Notes under the pieces: generated by a model
The model's database searches: none
Told to the model about the DNA's origin: nothing
What the model saw: only the letters and a program-made list of their open reading frames with translations
Shown here: piece by piece, positions 1 to 8,390 of the stretch
How the letters are laid out: the number at the start of each line of letters is the position of its first letter
Position numbering within the stretch: position 1 is the first letter of the stretch
DNA from: Trichothermofontia sp037445115
GTDB taxonomy: Bacteria; Cyanobacteriota; Cyanobacteriia; B231
Direction of reading: 5' to 3'
DNA length: 64,000 nucleotides
Assembly (NCBI GenBank): GCA_037445115.1
Contig: JBBILC010000004.1
Location: 15,980 to 79,979 of the forward strand
Translations under genes and position numbers: made by a program

Positions 1-180
1 TTGCAGGTCCGCCGTAAAAATATGACGACAGAAGCTACACCCAAAACTCTCCATCAGAGTCATCCCGGTTAATTCGCCGTAGTAGCACACGGGGCACCGG
101 TAGTGGCCATCATAACGGAGTTGGGAAGGGGGTGGGGCCGCTCGCCCTTGATGGGAGGTAGGTAAGTTAAGGAAATCCAT
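1..180 (-). CDS. Zinc-ribbon protein, N-terminal part (cut by window edge)
   Basis: The reading frame starts at ATG 180-178 and runs off the left edge, giving 60 residues beginning MDFLNLPTSHQG. It carries two CxxC pairs: CPVC near residue 29 and CSFC near residue 52, followed by RHIFTADL. This pattern suggests a treble-clef or zinc-ribbon fold. Similar short N-terminal zinc ribbons are known in conserved cyanobacterial proteins of unknown function, often followed by membrane segments, but the rest of this gene lies outside the window. No function can be assigned. Confidence 0.7.
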   Translation of the reverse strand, partial: MDFLNLPTSHQGRAAPPPSQLRYDGHYRCPVCYYGELTGMTLMESFGCSFCRHIFTADLQ

Positions 181-545
181 CTTGAGACCCGCCATGAACG
201 GGACGACCTTGCGCCAGTCCTCGGAGACAAGGGCATCGCTCCCGATAGTCTCCCATCGGGCGATCATAGCAAACCCTCGATCTGGCCTTCACAGTGAACG
301 CGATAACCGCACTGGCAACCACCTGTAGCCCTGGGGACAAGACCCCGACTGACGCCGCTGCCATCACGATCGCCCCAGTAATGAAACTGACCAGCGGGAT
401 GCTATGGTTTTGGTTGATTCAAGGCGTGGATTTCCCATTGCCGCTGTTCTTGCCCCGGTCTACCGATTGGTCTGCACCGCCCATGCCACTGGACTTCGCT
501 CGTTAGACTGTCTGAATCCATTGTCACGGGTGGGTCCTTGACCAG
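181..545. other. Intergenic region between divergent genes
   Basis: This 365-bp stretch separates a leftward zinc-ribbon gene from the rightward hydrolase. It should hold both promoters. Short open frames here (for example 294-506) have no recognisable protein features. I see no convincing RNA gene or strong promoter hexamers. Confidence 0.4.
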
Positions 546-1403
546 ATGAACCCTAACATAAAGCCGTCCTGGAAGGACGGGGTTCCAGATCCAAACTTTT
601 CGATGACGCTTACACCTGTGCATACCCTTGGTATTCCCCCGAACGCCTGGATCGTTGACGCCACCAGCGCTGATCTCAGTCGTCCAGCGATCGCATCCCG
701 TCCGATCGTCCTACCCACGGCCACCAAGACCCTACGGTTGGATCTGAATAAGACAGCCTTATTGGTCATTGATATGCAGAACGACTTTTGTCATCCCGAT
801 GGTTGGTTAGCCCATATTGGCGTAGACGTGAGTCCGACCTGGGCCGCGATCGCGCCCTTGCAGGCGATTTTGCCCGTTCTGCGACAACACCAAGTGCCGA
901 TCGTTTGGGTGAATTGGGGCAATCGGCCCGATTTGCTCAATATCAGTCCCGCCCTGCGCCATGTGTACAACCCAACAGGGACCGGGATTGGCCTGGGTGA
1001 TCCCCTACCCAAACGTCAGGCTCCGGTCCTGACGGCAGGGAGTTGGGCCGCAGCGGTGATCGAGGAGTTAACGCCCGATCCGATTGATATTCGCGTCGAT
1101 AAATACCGCATGAGCGGATTTTGGGACACCCCCCTGGATAGCATTTTGCGCAATCTGGGGAAAACAACCCTATTCTTTGCTGGCGTCAATGCAGACCAAT
1201 GCGTTATGACAACGCTCCAGGATGCCAGTTGCCTGGGCTATGACTGCATTTTGCTCCGGGATGGGACAGCCACCACCTCACCGGATTACTGTATGCAGGC
1301 CACCCTCTATAACGTCAGCCAGTGTTTTGGCTTTGTCACCGATACCCCCTCCCTGCTGGCCGCCCTGACAGCAACGATCGACGAGGTGGAAGGCGCTGCC
1401 TAG
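546..1403 (+). CDS. Isochorismatase-family cysteine hydrolase
   Basis: A 285-residue protein of the isochorismatase-like amidohydrolase superfamily. The triad is visible: Asp76 in LLVIDMQNDF, Lys186 in VDKYRMSGF, and the nucleophile Cys219 in GVNADQCVMTT, which is followed by the typical D-A-x-x-x-G-Y segment. Members hydrolyse small amides (nicotinamide, biuret, ureidoacrylate, N-carbamoyl compounds) or isochorismate. The substrate cannot be read from the sequence. The N-terminus is about 60 residues longer than the minimal fold; ATG 546 is the longest start and ATG 603 is an alternative. It stands alone, so it is not linked by operon structure to the isochorismate synthase at 13.7 kb. True isochorismate lyase activity seems unlikely, because phylloquinone synthesis keeps isochorismate intact. 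Confidence 0.8.
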   Translation: MNPNIKPSWKDGVPDPNFSMTLTPVHTLGIPPNAWIVDATSADLSRPAIASRPIVLPTATKTLRLDLNKTALLVIDMQNDFCHPDGWLAHIGVDVSPTWAAIAPLQAILPVLRQHQVPIVWVNWGNRPDLLNISPALRHVYNPTGTGIGLGDPLPKRQAPVLTAGSWAAAVIEELTPDPIDIRVDKYRMSGFWDTPLDSILRNLGKTTLFFAGVNADQCVMTTLQDASCLGYDCILLRDGTATTSPDYCMQATLYNVSQCFGFVTDTPSLLAALTATIDEVEGAA

Positions 1404-1496
1404 CTCTGTCTTCTGGCATCCTTGGGGCGCGGCGACACCCCATCAGGCATTGACTGATACCCCCCAAATCGGCTCGGAGTGCTACGCTCTAGGATC

Positions 1497-1705
1497 AGTA
1501 AGTCAGCCTAATCCAGCCCAAGGGTTGCCCCAGGCCACCTAAGTCACTGCGGCTGGAGCGGAGGAACCACCGATCGGGGCTTATCGCAACCGCACACCGA
1601 TTCTTAACAACCCGGATAGGGGGGAAAGGGGTGTCATCAGGTTGGGAAGGGGATCTCTCTCCCCTCGCCCGTCAGCTAACTTCGTCGGCCCAGAGAGAAG
1701 ACTTG
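1497..1705 (+). promoter_or_regulatory. c-di-AMP riboswitch (ydaO/yuaA class)
   Basis: The leader of the permease gene carries the conserved elements of the ydaO-yuaA aptamer in order. These are a CCTAAT motif followed by a stem (CCAGCC 1513-1518 with GGCTGG 1551-1556), the AGCGGAGGAACCA block at 1557-1569, GGGGCTTATCGC at 1577-1588, and the diagnostic 3' block CCGTCAGCTAACTTCGTCGG at 1669-1688 followed by AGAGAGAAGAC. This class binds cyclic di-AMP and usually turns off genes for ion or osmolyte transport and cell-wall hydrolysis. Here it precedes an ArsB/NhaD-type permease at 1881. The call rests on remembered consensus motifs; exact boundaries are approximate. Confidence 0.8.
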
Positions 1706-1805
1706 CGGAGATTCGATCGCGCTCCCGCATGGCTAGGTTGCGAACGATTTCCCAGTTTTCACTGCATCCCGGTGACTTACACCAGGCGAGTTATCTCAGC
1801 CGGTA

Positions 1806-1825
1806 GGAGCCTAGTCCAAGGCTCC
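1806..1825 (+). terminator. Candidate expression-platform hairpin downstream of riboswitch
   Basis: GGAGCC (1806-1811) and GGCTCC (1820-1825) form a 6-bp GC-rich stem with an 8-base loop between the aptamer and the permease start. No U-tract follows, so this may be a weak or Rho-type attenuator, or unrelated. The permease ribosome-binding site GGAAGGAA lies at 1866-1873. Confidence 0.35.
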
Positions 1826-1880
1826 CCTAGGGTTGGGGATACGCACGCCAAGCGGCAAACACATCGGAAGGAAATGCTTT

Positions 1881-3222
1881 ATGGGATTAGACGCAGCCTG
1901 GCAAGGCATGATTGCCATTGTCATTTTTGCAGGGGTGATCTTTCTGCTTATGGCGGAATGGGTTCACCTGACGATCGCGGCCTTTTTAGGGGCCATGCTT
2001 TTAGTTTTCTTGAACATCCTGACCCTCACCGAAGCGATCAACTACATCGGCCAGAGCTATTCCACCCTATCCCTGTTCTTTGGGGTGATGGTGCTGGTTC
2101 GGGCCTTTCTTTGAATACCTAGCCACCAAAATCGTCATTTGGGCTGGGGGGCAGGGACGCCGCCTCCTGTTGGGTCTTGTGGGGCTAACAACGGTCTGCA
2201 CGGCCTTTTTACCGAATGCCACCACGGTAATGCTCCTAGCTCCCCTCATTCCCCCCATCGCCCAGGAGATTGGCGCTGACTTTGTGCCCCTGCTAATTTT
2301 GATTACCTTTGTCGCTAACAGCGGCAGCCTGCTGACCCTGGTTGGCGATCCCGTCACCTTTCTGGTTGGGGATGCGATCAATATGAGCTTTACCGATTAC
2401 TTCCTACGCCTGGGGGGGAGCGGGGTCGTCGCGATCGGGACCCTGGTTGCCCTGCTCCCGTGGTTATTTCGGCGCACCTGGCATAAGGAATTGGATAACC
2501 TCGACAAATTGCCCCATCCCCAAATTAACCATCCCCGCACCCTGGCCACTGGGATCGTGATCGTTGTCTTTGTCCTTGTCTTTTTTATTATTGGTGAATA
2601 TTTGCCTATCCCGATCGCCCCAGCCTCCGTGGCCTTAATGGGAGCCGCTCTCGCCCTCCTCCTGTCTCACCACAGCAAAATTGAGTCAGTCAACCAGATC
2701 CTCAGCGACGTTGATTGGAGTACCTTGATCTTTTTCATGAGCTTTTTCGTCCTCATTGGCGGGCTGGAAAAAACGGGCGTGATTAACCAACTGTCCCAAC
2801 TCTTGGCCCTTGGCCTCAATCAAAATATTTTCCTGGGGTCACTGGCCCTGCTCTTTCTGATTGGCTTTCTCTCTAGCGTTGTGCCCAATATTCCTTTGGT
2901 CGTAGCCATGATCCCGCTGCTCAAGCAATCCGTCGTTAACCTGGGGCTAGCAGGACCAGAAATTCTCTCGCCTACCTTTGATGGCAATTTACCCAGTGAT
3001 GTGCTGCCCCTGTTCTATGCCATGATGATTGGGGCAACCCTCGGCGGTAACGGTACGCTGGCTGGAGCCTCCGCCAATATTGTTGCCGCTGGCATTTCCG
3101 AATTGCACGATCGTCGGATTTCCTTCAAACGCTTCCTCCGCTACGGCATTCCCGTGATGGTGATCCAACTCATTACCGGAGCCGTTTATTTATTAATTCT
3201 CATTTCGATCAAGTTAGGATAA
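1881..3222 (+). CDS. ArsB/NhaD-type ion permease, split by a +1 frameshift
   Basis: Two frames together encode one multi-pass membrane protein of the ion-transporter superfamily (about 446 residues). Part one starts at ATG 1881, 7 bases after GGAAGGAA, and stops at TGA 2112-2114. Part two continues one base forward (GAA TAC CTA at 2113) and runs to 3222. The join reads VLVRAFL then EYLATKIVIW, matching the continuous family sequence. Downstream motifs include FLPNATTVMLLAPL and GDPVTF, and about 11 hydrophobic segments are visible. The gene sits under a c-di-AMP riboswitch, so a role in ion or osmotic balance is likely; the ion is unknown. The junction reads CTT TGA, the motif used for programmed +1 shifting in prfB. 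A simple T insertion, sequencing error or true pseudogene are alternatives. Confidence 0.75.
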
Positions 3223-3252
3223 ACACAATCCGTAGGCTAGGGCGTGCAACCT

Positions 3253-3282
3253 TCAAAATCTAAAATCCAAAATCCAAAATAA
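3253..3282 (+). repeat. Short tandem heptamer-type repeat
   Basis: Imperfect tandem copies of AAAATCY are visible (AAAATCTAAAATCCAAAATC and on). They are of the same type as the array near 11.07 kb. Such short tandem repeats are common in intergenic regions of filamentous cyanobacteria. Confidence 0.6.
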
Positions 3283-3357
3283 ACACCAGGATTTCCCGCC
3301 AACCCATCTTTTTTACCCCTACTCTCGTGCCCTTCATTTCCCCGACTTCCCAAGACC

Positions 3358-5019
3358 ATGTATCGGAAACGCCTTAATGACGATCGCCTCAAACCGATGC
3401 GTTACGGAACACCGCGATCGCTGGATTGGGGTTGGTTCTTGTTATTGGGCAGCGCCGCTCTCCTGCTCTTTACCCTGAATCTGGGGGATGTGCCCCTGCG
3501 GGACTGGGATGAGGGTACGGTTGCCCAAGTGGCGAAGGAAATCTGGCAGGCAGGTCCTGGCTCGACCACCTGGCTTCATCCCACCCTCTGGGGGGAACCC
3601 TATCTCAATAAACCCCCCTTGCTCCATTGGCTCATTGCCCTCAGTTACCAACTATTGGGGGTTAGCGAGGGGACCGCCCGTTTCCCCGGTGCATTGCTCA
3701 CGGCCCTCTCCGTTCCCCTGCTCTATCTCCTCGGTCGCGAACTGTTTGGACGAGAAGCGCCTGCCCGCTTGGCCGCGATCGTCTACCTAACGCTGCTGCC
3801 CGTTGTGCGGCATGGACGACTCGCCATGCTGGATGGGGCGATCCTCTGTTTTTTCATCCTAATGTTGGGGTTCCTGCTCTGGTCCCGACGGGATCTCCGG
3901 GCCTGTTTGGGGGTGGGCCTCAGCCTGGGGCTGATCTTTTTGACCAAAGGACTGTTAGGGGTTTTGCTGGGGACGATCGCCCTGGTTTTCGTCGCCTGGG
4001 ACACACCGCGCCTGCTCACCTCCCTGTCTTTCTGGTTAGGGTTGGGCCTGGGTTGCCTACCGGCGGGCCTCTGGTTTGCCGCCCAATGGCAGTCCTATGG
4101 TCAAACCTTTGTCGATACCAGTGTGGTGAACCAATCCCTCGATCGGGTCTGGACAACCGTGGGTAACAACAGTGGTCCTCCCTGGTATTACCTGCTGGAA
4201 TTGCTTAAATACACCTGGCCGTGGCTATTGTTCCTACCGGCGGGGCTAGTCCAGGTTTGGGAGAATCGTGCCTTGGGGTGGGCCAAATTGTTACTGGTCT
4301 GGAGTGGGGGCTATCTGCTGGCGATTTCGCTCATGGGGACCAAACTCCCCTGGTATGTGATGCCCCTGTATCCCGCGATCGCCCTGATCGTCGGCCTCCA
4401 CCTCACCGACATTTGGTACCAGGCGAATCCCTTCGGCCTGGGGCAGGCGAGTCCCCGTCCCTATCCCCGTGCCTGGACAGGAGTCCTCGCGCTGTTGGCC
4501 CTAGGGGGATGGGGGATCAGCTTCTACTATGGCCGGGTGGTGTCTCCTCCGAACTGGGCCTTACTGCCCACCACGATCGCCGTTGGGTTGACGATGACGA
4601 CGGCCTTGTTCTTACTCCGGCGGCAGGATGCGCAGTTCATCCTGGTTTTGGCCTGGGGGATGTATGTGTCCCTGGCGCTGCTGCTGTTGTCAGGCCATTG
4701 GCTTTGGGAATTAGGAGAAGATTATCCCGTCCAGCCCGTGGCAACGATCGTGGCACGGGAAGTTCCCCCTGGGGTGACGGTCTACACCTCGAATCCGATT
4801 CGCCGCCCTTCCCTGGAATTCTACGCAGGGCATCCGGTCATTCCCCAGCACGATGATGAATTGCAACACCGCTGGCACCAACAGCCTCCTCCCTATTTAT
4901 TGCTGGACACCGCCGCCGTCCAACGGTTGGCACTGCCCACAACCCAAGCATTGGGACAGGCTGAGGGGTGGACCTTGGTAACGCGATCGGACCAGCCGTC
5001 AGCGCCAGCCGCACCCTAA
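3358..5019 (+). CDS. Glycosyltransferase family 39 (ArnT/PMT-like) membrane protein
   Basis: A 553-residue polytopic membrane protein. After the first membrane helix it has the PMT/ArnT signature: RDWDEGTVAQVAKE with the acidic DE pair near residue 50, then LNKPPLLHW, as in lipid-A aminoarabinose transferases and related enzymes. These enzymes transfer a sugar from a polyprenyl-phosphate donor to a lipid or protein on the outer face of the plasma membrane. About ten to twelve hydrophobic helices are visible, followed by a short soluble C-terminus (VTVYTSNPIRRPSLEFYAG) seen in this subgroup. Donor and acceptor are unknown. It ends three bases inside the end of the convergent phoH gene. The ATG at 3358 fits the family length. 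Confidence 0.85.
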   Translation: MYRKRLNDDRLKPMRYGTPRSLDWGWFLLLGSAALLLFTLNLGDVPLRDWDEGTVAQVAKEIWQAGPGSTTWLHPTLWGEPYLNKPPLLHWLIALSYQLLGVSEGTARFPGALLTALSVPLLYLLGRELFGREAPARLAAIVYLTLLPVVRHGRLAMLDGAILCFFILMLGFLLWSRRDLRACLGVGLSLGLIFLTKGLLGVLLGTIALVFVAWDTPRLLTSLSFWLGLGLGCLPAGLWFAAQWQSYGQTFVDTSVVNQSLDRVWTTVGNNSGPPWYYLLELLKYTWPWLLFLPAGLVQVWENRALGWAKLLLVWSGGYLLAISLMGTKLPWYVMPLYPAIALIVGLHLTDIWYQANPFGLGQASPRPYPRAWTGVLALLALGGWGISFYYGRVVSPPNWALLPTTIAVGLTMTTALFLLRRQDAQFILVLAWGMYVSLALLLLSGHWLWELGEDYPVQPVATIVAREVPPGVTVYTSNPIRRPSLEFYAGHPVIPQHDDELQHRWHQQPPPYLLLDTAAVQRLALPTTQALGQAEGWTLVTRSDQPSAPAAP

Positions 5020-5972
5020 CGCCCCTCGTGTTGCTCGTAGGCAGCAATAATCCGCTGCACCAAGGGATGGCGAACCACATCGGCCTGGGTCAATTTATGA
5101 AAGGCAACCCCTTCGACATTTTGTAAAATCTGACAGGCAACCTCTAGACCAGAGGGTTGATGGGGCAGTAAATCCGTCTGGGTAGTATCGCCCGTCACCA
5201 CCATGCGGGAACGGAATCCCAAACGGGTCAAGGCCATTTTCATCTGGGCCGGAGTTGTATTTTGGGCCTCATCCAGAATGATGAAGGAGTGATTCAGGGT
5301 ACGGCCCCGCATATAGGCTAGGGGCGCAACTTCAATGATGCCCCGCTCCATCAAGCTGGTAATTTTTTCGGGATCGGTCAACTCGTACAGGGCATCGTAG
5401 AGGGGACGCAGGTAGGGATTAATCTTTTGCTGTAAATCGCCGGGGAGGAAGCCGAGCTTTTCCCCCGCTTCGACCGCCGGTCGGGTGAGGATCAGCCGTT
5501 CATATTGGTTGGCCAGGAGGGCCTGAATCGCCAACACGGCTGCCAGAAAGGTTTTACCCGTCCCTGCTGGCCCCGTACAAAACACCAGGTCACAGGTCCG
5601 CATGGACTGGACATACTGGCGTTGCCGAAAGGTTTTCGCTCGAATGTCCTCCCCCCGTCGAGTACGAGCGAGCACGTCCTGTCGCAGCTCTTTTAATTCA
5701 TCCTGGCGTTGGGTATCCAGGGCATGGCGACTGGTGAGAATATCCACGCTGGAAACACCCATCCCGGCTTCCCACAGGTCGGCGAGCGATCGCACCAGAC
5801 GGCTGCACAACACCACCTGGTTAGCGGTTCCGGAGATGAGGAGTTCTTGTCCCCGCAGGACAACCTTAGCCCCCGTTTGGCGGGCCAGGAGCTTAAGGTT
5901 TTCCTCCCGATCCCCCGCCAGGGCGATCGCACTTTCAACGCTAGGCAGTTGAATCGTGCTGGTTTCAGACAT
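5016..5972 (-). CDS. phoH: PhoH-family ATPase
   Basis: A 318-residue PhoH/YbeZ-type protein. It has a KH-like N-terminal part (residues about 1-115) and a RecA-like ATPase with Walker A GPAGTGKTFLA and Walker B FIILDEAQN. PhoH proteins are cytosolic ATPases linked to RNA metabolism and ribosome maturation (in many bacteria paired with YbeY). I chose ATG 5972; a TTG at 5978 would overlap the upstream KH gene further. It follows the KH-domain gene by only two bases, and rpsP lies upstream of that. This order rpsP-KH-phoH is a familiar cyanobacterial arrangement, so these genes are probably co-transcribed and act on RNA or ribosomes together. Confidence 0.92.
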   Translation of the reverse strand: MSETSTIQLPSVESAIALAGDREENLKLLARQTGAKVVLRGQELLISGTANQVVLCSRLVRSLADLWEAGMGVSSVDILTSRHALDTQRQDELKELRQDVLARTRRGEDIRAKTFRQRQYVQSMRTCDLVFCTGPAGTGKTFLAAVLAIQALLANQYERLILTRPAVEAGEKLGFLPGDLQQKINPYLRPLYDALYELTDPEKITSLMERGIIEVAPLAYMRGRTLNHSFIILDEAQNTTPAQMKMALTRLGFRSRMVVTGDTTQTDLLPHQPSGLEVACQILQNVEGVAFHKLTQADVVRHPLVQRIIAAYEQHEGR

Positions 5973-5974
5973 GC

Positions 5975-6394
5975 TCAACGGGGGCGCGGACTAGGGTCAG
6001 GGATAGACCGAGGCCGACGGGTCGGTAGGCTCCGGTGTCCTCCCCTAGCAGTCGGTTCATGGCTGACAGCCGCAAGACCTTCATCCGGTCCATGTCCATG
6101 CCCGTGCCCAAAGACCTCCAAGTGTAGCGTGTGGCCTGCGGCCTGGGCAACCGCTGTCAGCACCGTCCGGATTGCTTGCAAATTCCGGCCCCCACGCCCA
6201 AAGGCTCGACCCTTATCTTCGCCCTCAAAGGCAACCCGTAACCATACCCGCGATCGGGTGGAAATCTCACAATCCACACGTAGGGAATCGGGCGAATCCA
6301 AGAGGGGTTCGACCAGAAACCGCAGGAGACGCACGTAATCTGGGGGGGCTGGGGTCACAACAGGGTCAGCCGGGGAGGGGACTGATTCAGGCAC
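5975..6394 (-). CDS. khpA: KH-domain RNA-binding protein (KhpA-like)
   Basis: A 139-residue protein beginning at a GTG (6394-6392) that overlaps the last codons of rpsP by eight bases. No ATG fits, since the frame's upstream extension lies entirely inside rpsP. A proline-rich start is followed by one KH domain (residues about 15-80) with FGRGGRNLQAIRT containing the GxxG-type loop. A histidine- and glycine-rich run (FGHGHGHGP) and a basic, proline-rich tail follow. The family binds RNA; in other bacteria KhpA works with KhpB. Tight overlap with rpsP and phoH implies translational coupling. The weakest point is the start codon. Confidence 0.85.
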   Translation of the reverse strand: MPESVPSPADPVVTPAPPDYVRLLRFLVEPLLDSPDSLRVDCEISTRSRVWLRVAFEGEDKGRAFGRGGRNLQAIRTVLTAVAQAAGHTLHLEVFGHGHGHGPDEGLAAVSHEPTARGGHRSLPTRRPRSIPDPSPRPR

Positions 6395-6635
6395 GGACTT
6401 GTTCAAAAACGTTGGCTTTAGCCAGAATACTACGAACGGTTTCGGTCGGCTGGGCACCTTCCTGCAAACGCTTGACGATCGCCGGGATATCCAGCTTCGT
6501 TTCATCAGTACGGGGATTGTAAAAACCCAGTTCTTCCAGGGGACGCCCATCGCGACGGCTGGTTGCGTGGACCGCCACGATCCGATAGCTCGCTTCCCGC
6601 TTCTTGCCCATCCGCTTTAGTCGCAGTTTAACCAT
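6387..6635 (-). CDS. rpsP: 30S ribosomal protein S16
   Basis: An 82-residue protein with the full S16 sequence: MVKLRLKRMGKKREASYRIV, then RDGRPLEELGFYNP and VKRLQEGAQPTE. S16 is a small-subunit assembly protein. The length is normal for cyanobacteria. It is the first gene of a leftward string with the KH-domain gene and phoH. A possible -10 box TAGAAT lies at 6665-6670 on the minus strand, about 30 bases upstream of the start. Confidence 0.98.
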   Translation of the reverse strand: MVKLRLKRMGKKREASYRIVAVHATSRRDGRPLEELGFYNPRTDETKLDIPAIVKRLQEGAQPTETVRSILAKANVFEQVRA

Positions 6636-7166
6636 ATCAACACATGCTTGAGTTCCATACAGATATTCTAGGCTAGCAGGTATTGCCCCATTTCGGACGG
6701 GTCACAGGCATCAATTTCAAATGCCTTGTTCAGACACCTGGTGTTGAGTGCAGTGGGTCGCGTGGATTCAATCTGAGCGGCAATCCCCTCAGGCTTAATC
6801 TCCCAGTACCCGTGAGGGACCTTTTGCAAGACAGCATCTCACCTTGTACCTTCGCCCAGTTGGGTAAGGGCAGGCGTGCAGCGGGGAACACGCCTGCGCA
6901 GCGAAGCACCCTCAGGGCTGGCACGGGTATCGCGACGTATCTGGTAGAATCCTTAACAGAAACAGAAATTTATGCCTGTGTCCTTTGACGTTATCGGCTT
7001 AACGGCGCGTTGACGTTAAGGGGGTAATCTCAGGATTTGCTGAATTTTGCGATGATATCGCCCTGCGATCGCAGGGGATTCCCCAGATGTGAGACGAGCC
7101 AGTGACATGGGGGCGAAACCGCCTAGCCTGCATCAACCCATTGTCGCGCTACGAGAGACATGATCT
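6636..7166. other. Intergenic region between rpsP and the peptidoglycan-binding gene
   Basis: A 531-bp divergent intergenic region. It holds a perfect 9-bp hairpin (GCAGGCGTG 6870-6878 with CACGCCTGC 6889-6897) and a palindrome CCCTGCGATCGCAGGG near 7060 centred on a HIP1 octamer. On the plus strand a TAGAAT hexamer follows CGTATCTGG near 6945. No protein-coding frame here looks real. I could not match the leader of the downstream gene to a riboswitch class. Confidence 0.45.
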
Positions 7167-8375
7167 ATGCAATCACTGGTTAATCTGGGTGTATCTGGTT
7201 TGAGAACATCTACCCGGCGGCGATGTCTGACCCCAACGGCTACCCAACCCACTGGCTCCCGTTGGGTCTATCTGCCCCCTTGGCTGCGTTCACCCCGGCT
7301 GCTCCTCCAGTTACTATCCGTGGCGATCGGGGCGCTTTTACTCAGCGTTGGTCCAGCGGTGCCTCCGGTCCAAGCTGCCAGTGGCACGGTTTTACAACGG
7401 GGCAGTACGTGTAACTCAGTGCGGCAATTACAGACAAACCTCACCCGTGCGGGGGTCTACAACGGGCCAATTTCCGGCTACTTCGGCAGTCAGACAGAGG
7501 CGGCTGTCCGTCGCTATCAAAGTACTCGCGGCCTCCGGGTGGATGGGGTGGCGGGTCCGGCAACCCTATCGCTGTTGCAGCGGGAAGTGAATGGGCTAGT
7601 GGCCGTTACGCCGGTTGTCCCGGTGACCCCCCAAGTGGTCACTACCCAAGCAATTGTGACGACCCAGCCGGTGATCACCCCAACCCCGATCGTGACCATG
7701 CAGCCCGTGGTAGCCACGACTCCGATCGCGGCTCCCACCCCCATCATTAATGCCACCCTCCGACGCGGCGATCGCGGTTCAGGAGTCACCCAACTTCAGC
7801 GTAGTTTGCAGGCCGTCGGGGCTTACGGTGGACCCATCACCGGCTACTTCGGGAATTTAACGGAGGATGGCGTTCGGCGCTATCAGCGACGGCGGGGGTT
7901 ACCCGTCAATGGGGTGGCTGGTCCCGCTACCCTCACAACCCTGGCAAGTGATCTCAACGTGGTGGCCATTGGCTATCCTGGGACCGGCGCACCGACCCTG
8001 GTACCCGTGGTGAATCCCGGTACCCAGGTGGTGACGACTACCCAGGTGGCCACGACCCACTACGTTGCCGTACCGGGTGTTGTGCCCCAACCGGTCGTCG
8101 CAGCTCCCTTACCGGCCCCCGTGGCCACGGGTTGGGTGGGCAACCCTGGCACAACCTGGCGCACCACCACGCCGATCACCTACGGCAGTGCGGGGGGGGA
8201 AGTGCGGGCGGTACAACTACAACTGCGGAATTTGGGGTTTTACCAGGGTCCAATTACGGGCTACTTTGGTCCGGAGACCCAGGCAGCGGTCTACCAATAT
8301 CAGCGATCGCGCAACATCCAACCCACGGGCACCATCGGCCCGACCACCCTATCCCACCTCAGCCGCGAGATCTAG
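7167..8375 (+). CDS. Secreted protein with three peptidoglycan-binding domains
   Basis: A 402-residue exported protein. An unusually long basic N-terminus leads into a hydrophobic helix (LLLQLLSVAIGALLLSV) and a likely signal-peptidase site after VQA. Three PG_binding_1 domains follow, at residues about 78-138, 195-255 and 335-400. Each has a G-x-x-V-x-x-L-Q motif, GPI(S/T)GYFG, then A/G-V-x-x-Y-Q and GPATL. Linkers are rich in V, T and P (VVPVTPQVVTTQ). There is no catalytic domain, so it probably anchors to the cell wall rather than cutting it. It is monocistronic between divergent and convergent neighbours. Confidence 0.85.
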   Translation: MQSLVNLGVSGLRTSTRRRCLTPTATQPTGSRWVYLPPWLRSPRLLLQLLSVAIGALLLSVGPAVPPVQAASGTVLQRGSTCNSVRQLQTNLTRAGVYNGPISGYFGSQTEAAVRRYQSTRGLRVDGVAGPATLSLLQREVNGLVAVTPVVPVTPQVVTTQAIVTTQPVITPTPIVTMQPVVATTPIAAPTPIINATLRRGDRGSGVTQLQRSLQAVGAYGGPITGYFGNLTEDGVRRYQRRRGLPVNGVAGPATLTTLASDLNVVAIGYPGTGAPTLVPVVNPGTQVVTTTQVATTHYVAVPGVVPQPVVAAPLPAPVATGWVGNPGTTWRTTTPITYGSAGGEVRAVQLQLRNLGFYQGPITGYFGPETQAAVYQYQRSRNIQPTGTIGPTTLSHLSREI

Positions 8376-8390
8376 ACAAGATGTACTCGA

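Noticed and set aside
4221..4856. Long plus-strand open frame inside the GT39 gene
   Set aside because: It overlaps a clearly conserved membrane protein in another frame, and its sequence is R/G/P-rich as expected for a shadow frame.
6683..6988. 101-residue frame between rpsP and the peptidoglycan-binding gene
   Set aside because: It contains hairpins and palindromes and shows no domain or good start; it is probably non-coding.
7020..7166. Second c-di-AMP riboswitch before the peptidoglycan-binding gene
   Set aside because: A GGCGAAACC-like piece is present but the diagnostic CCGTCAGCTAAC block is absent.
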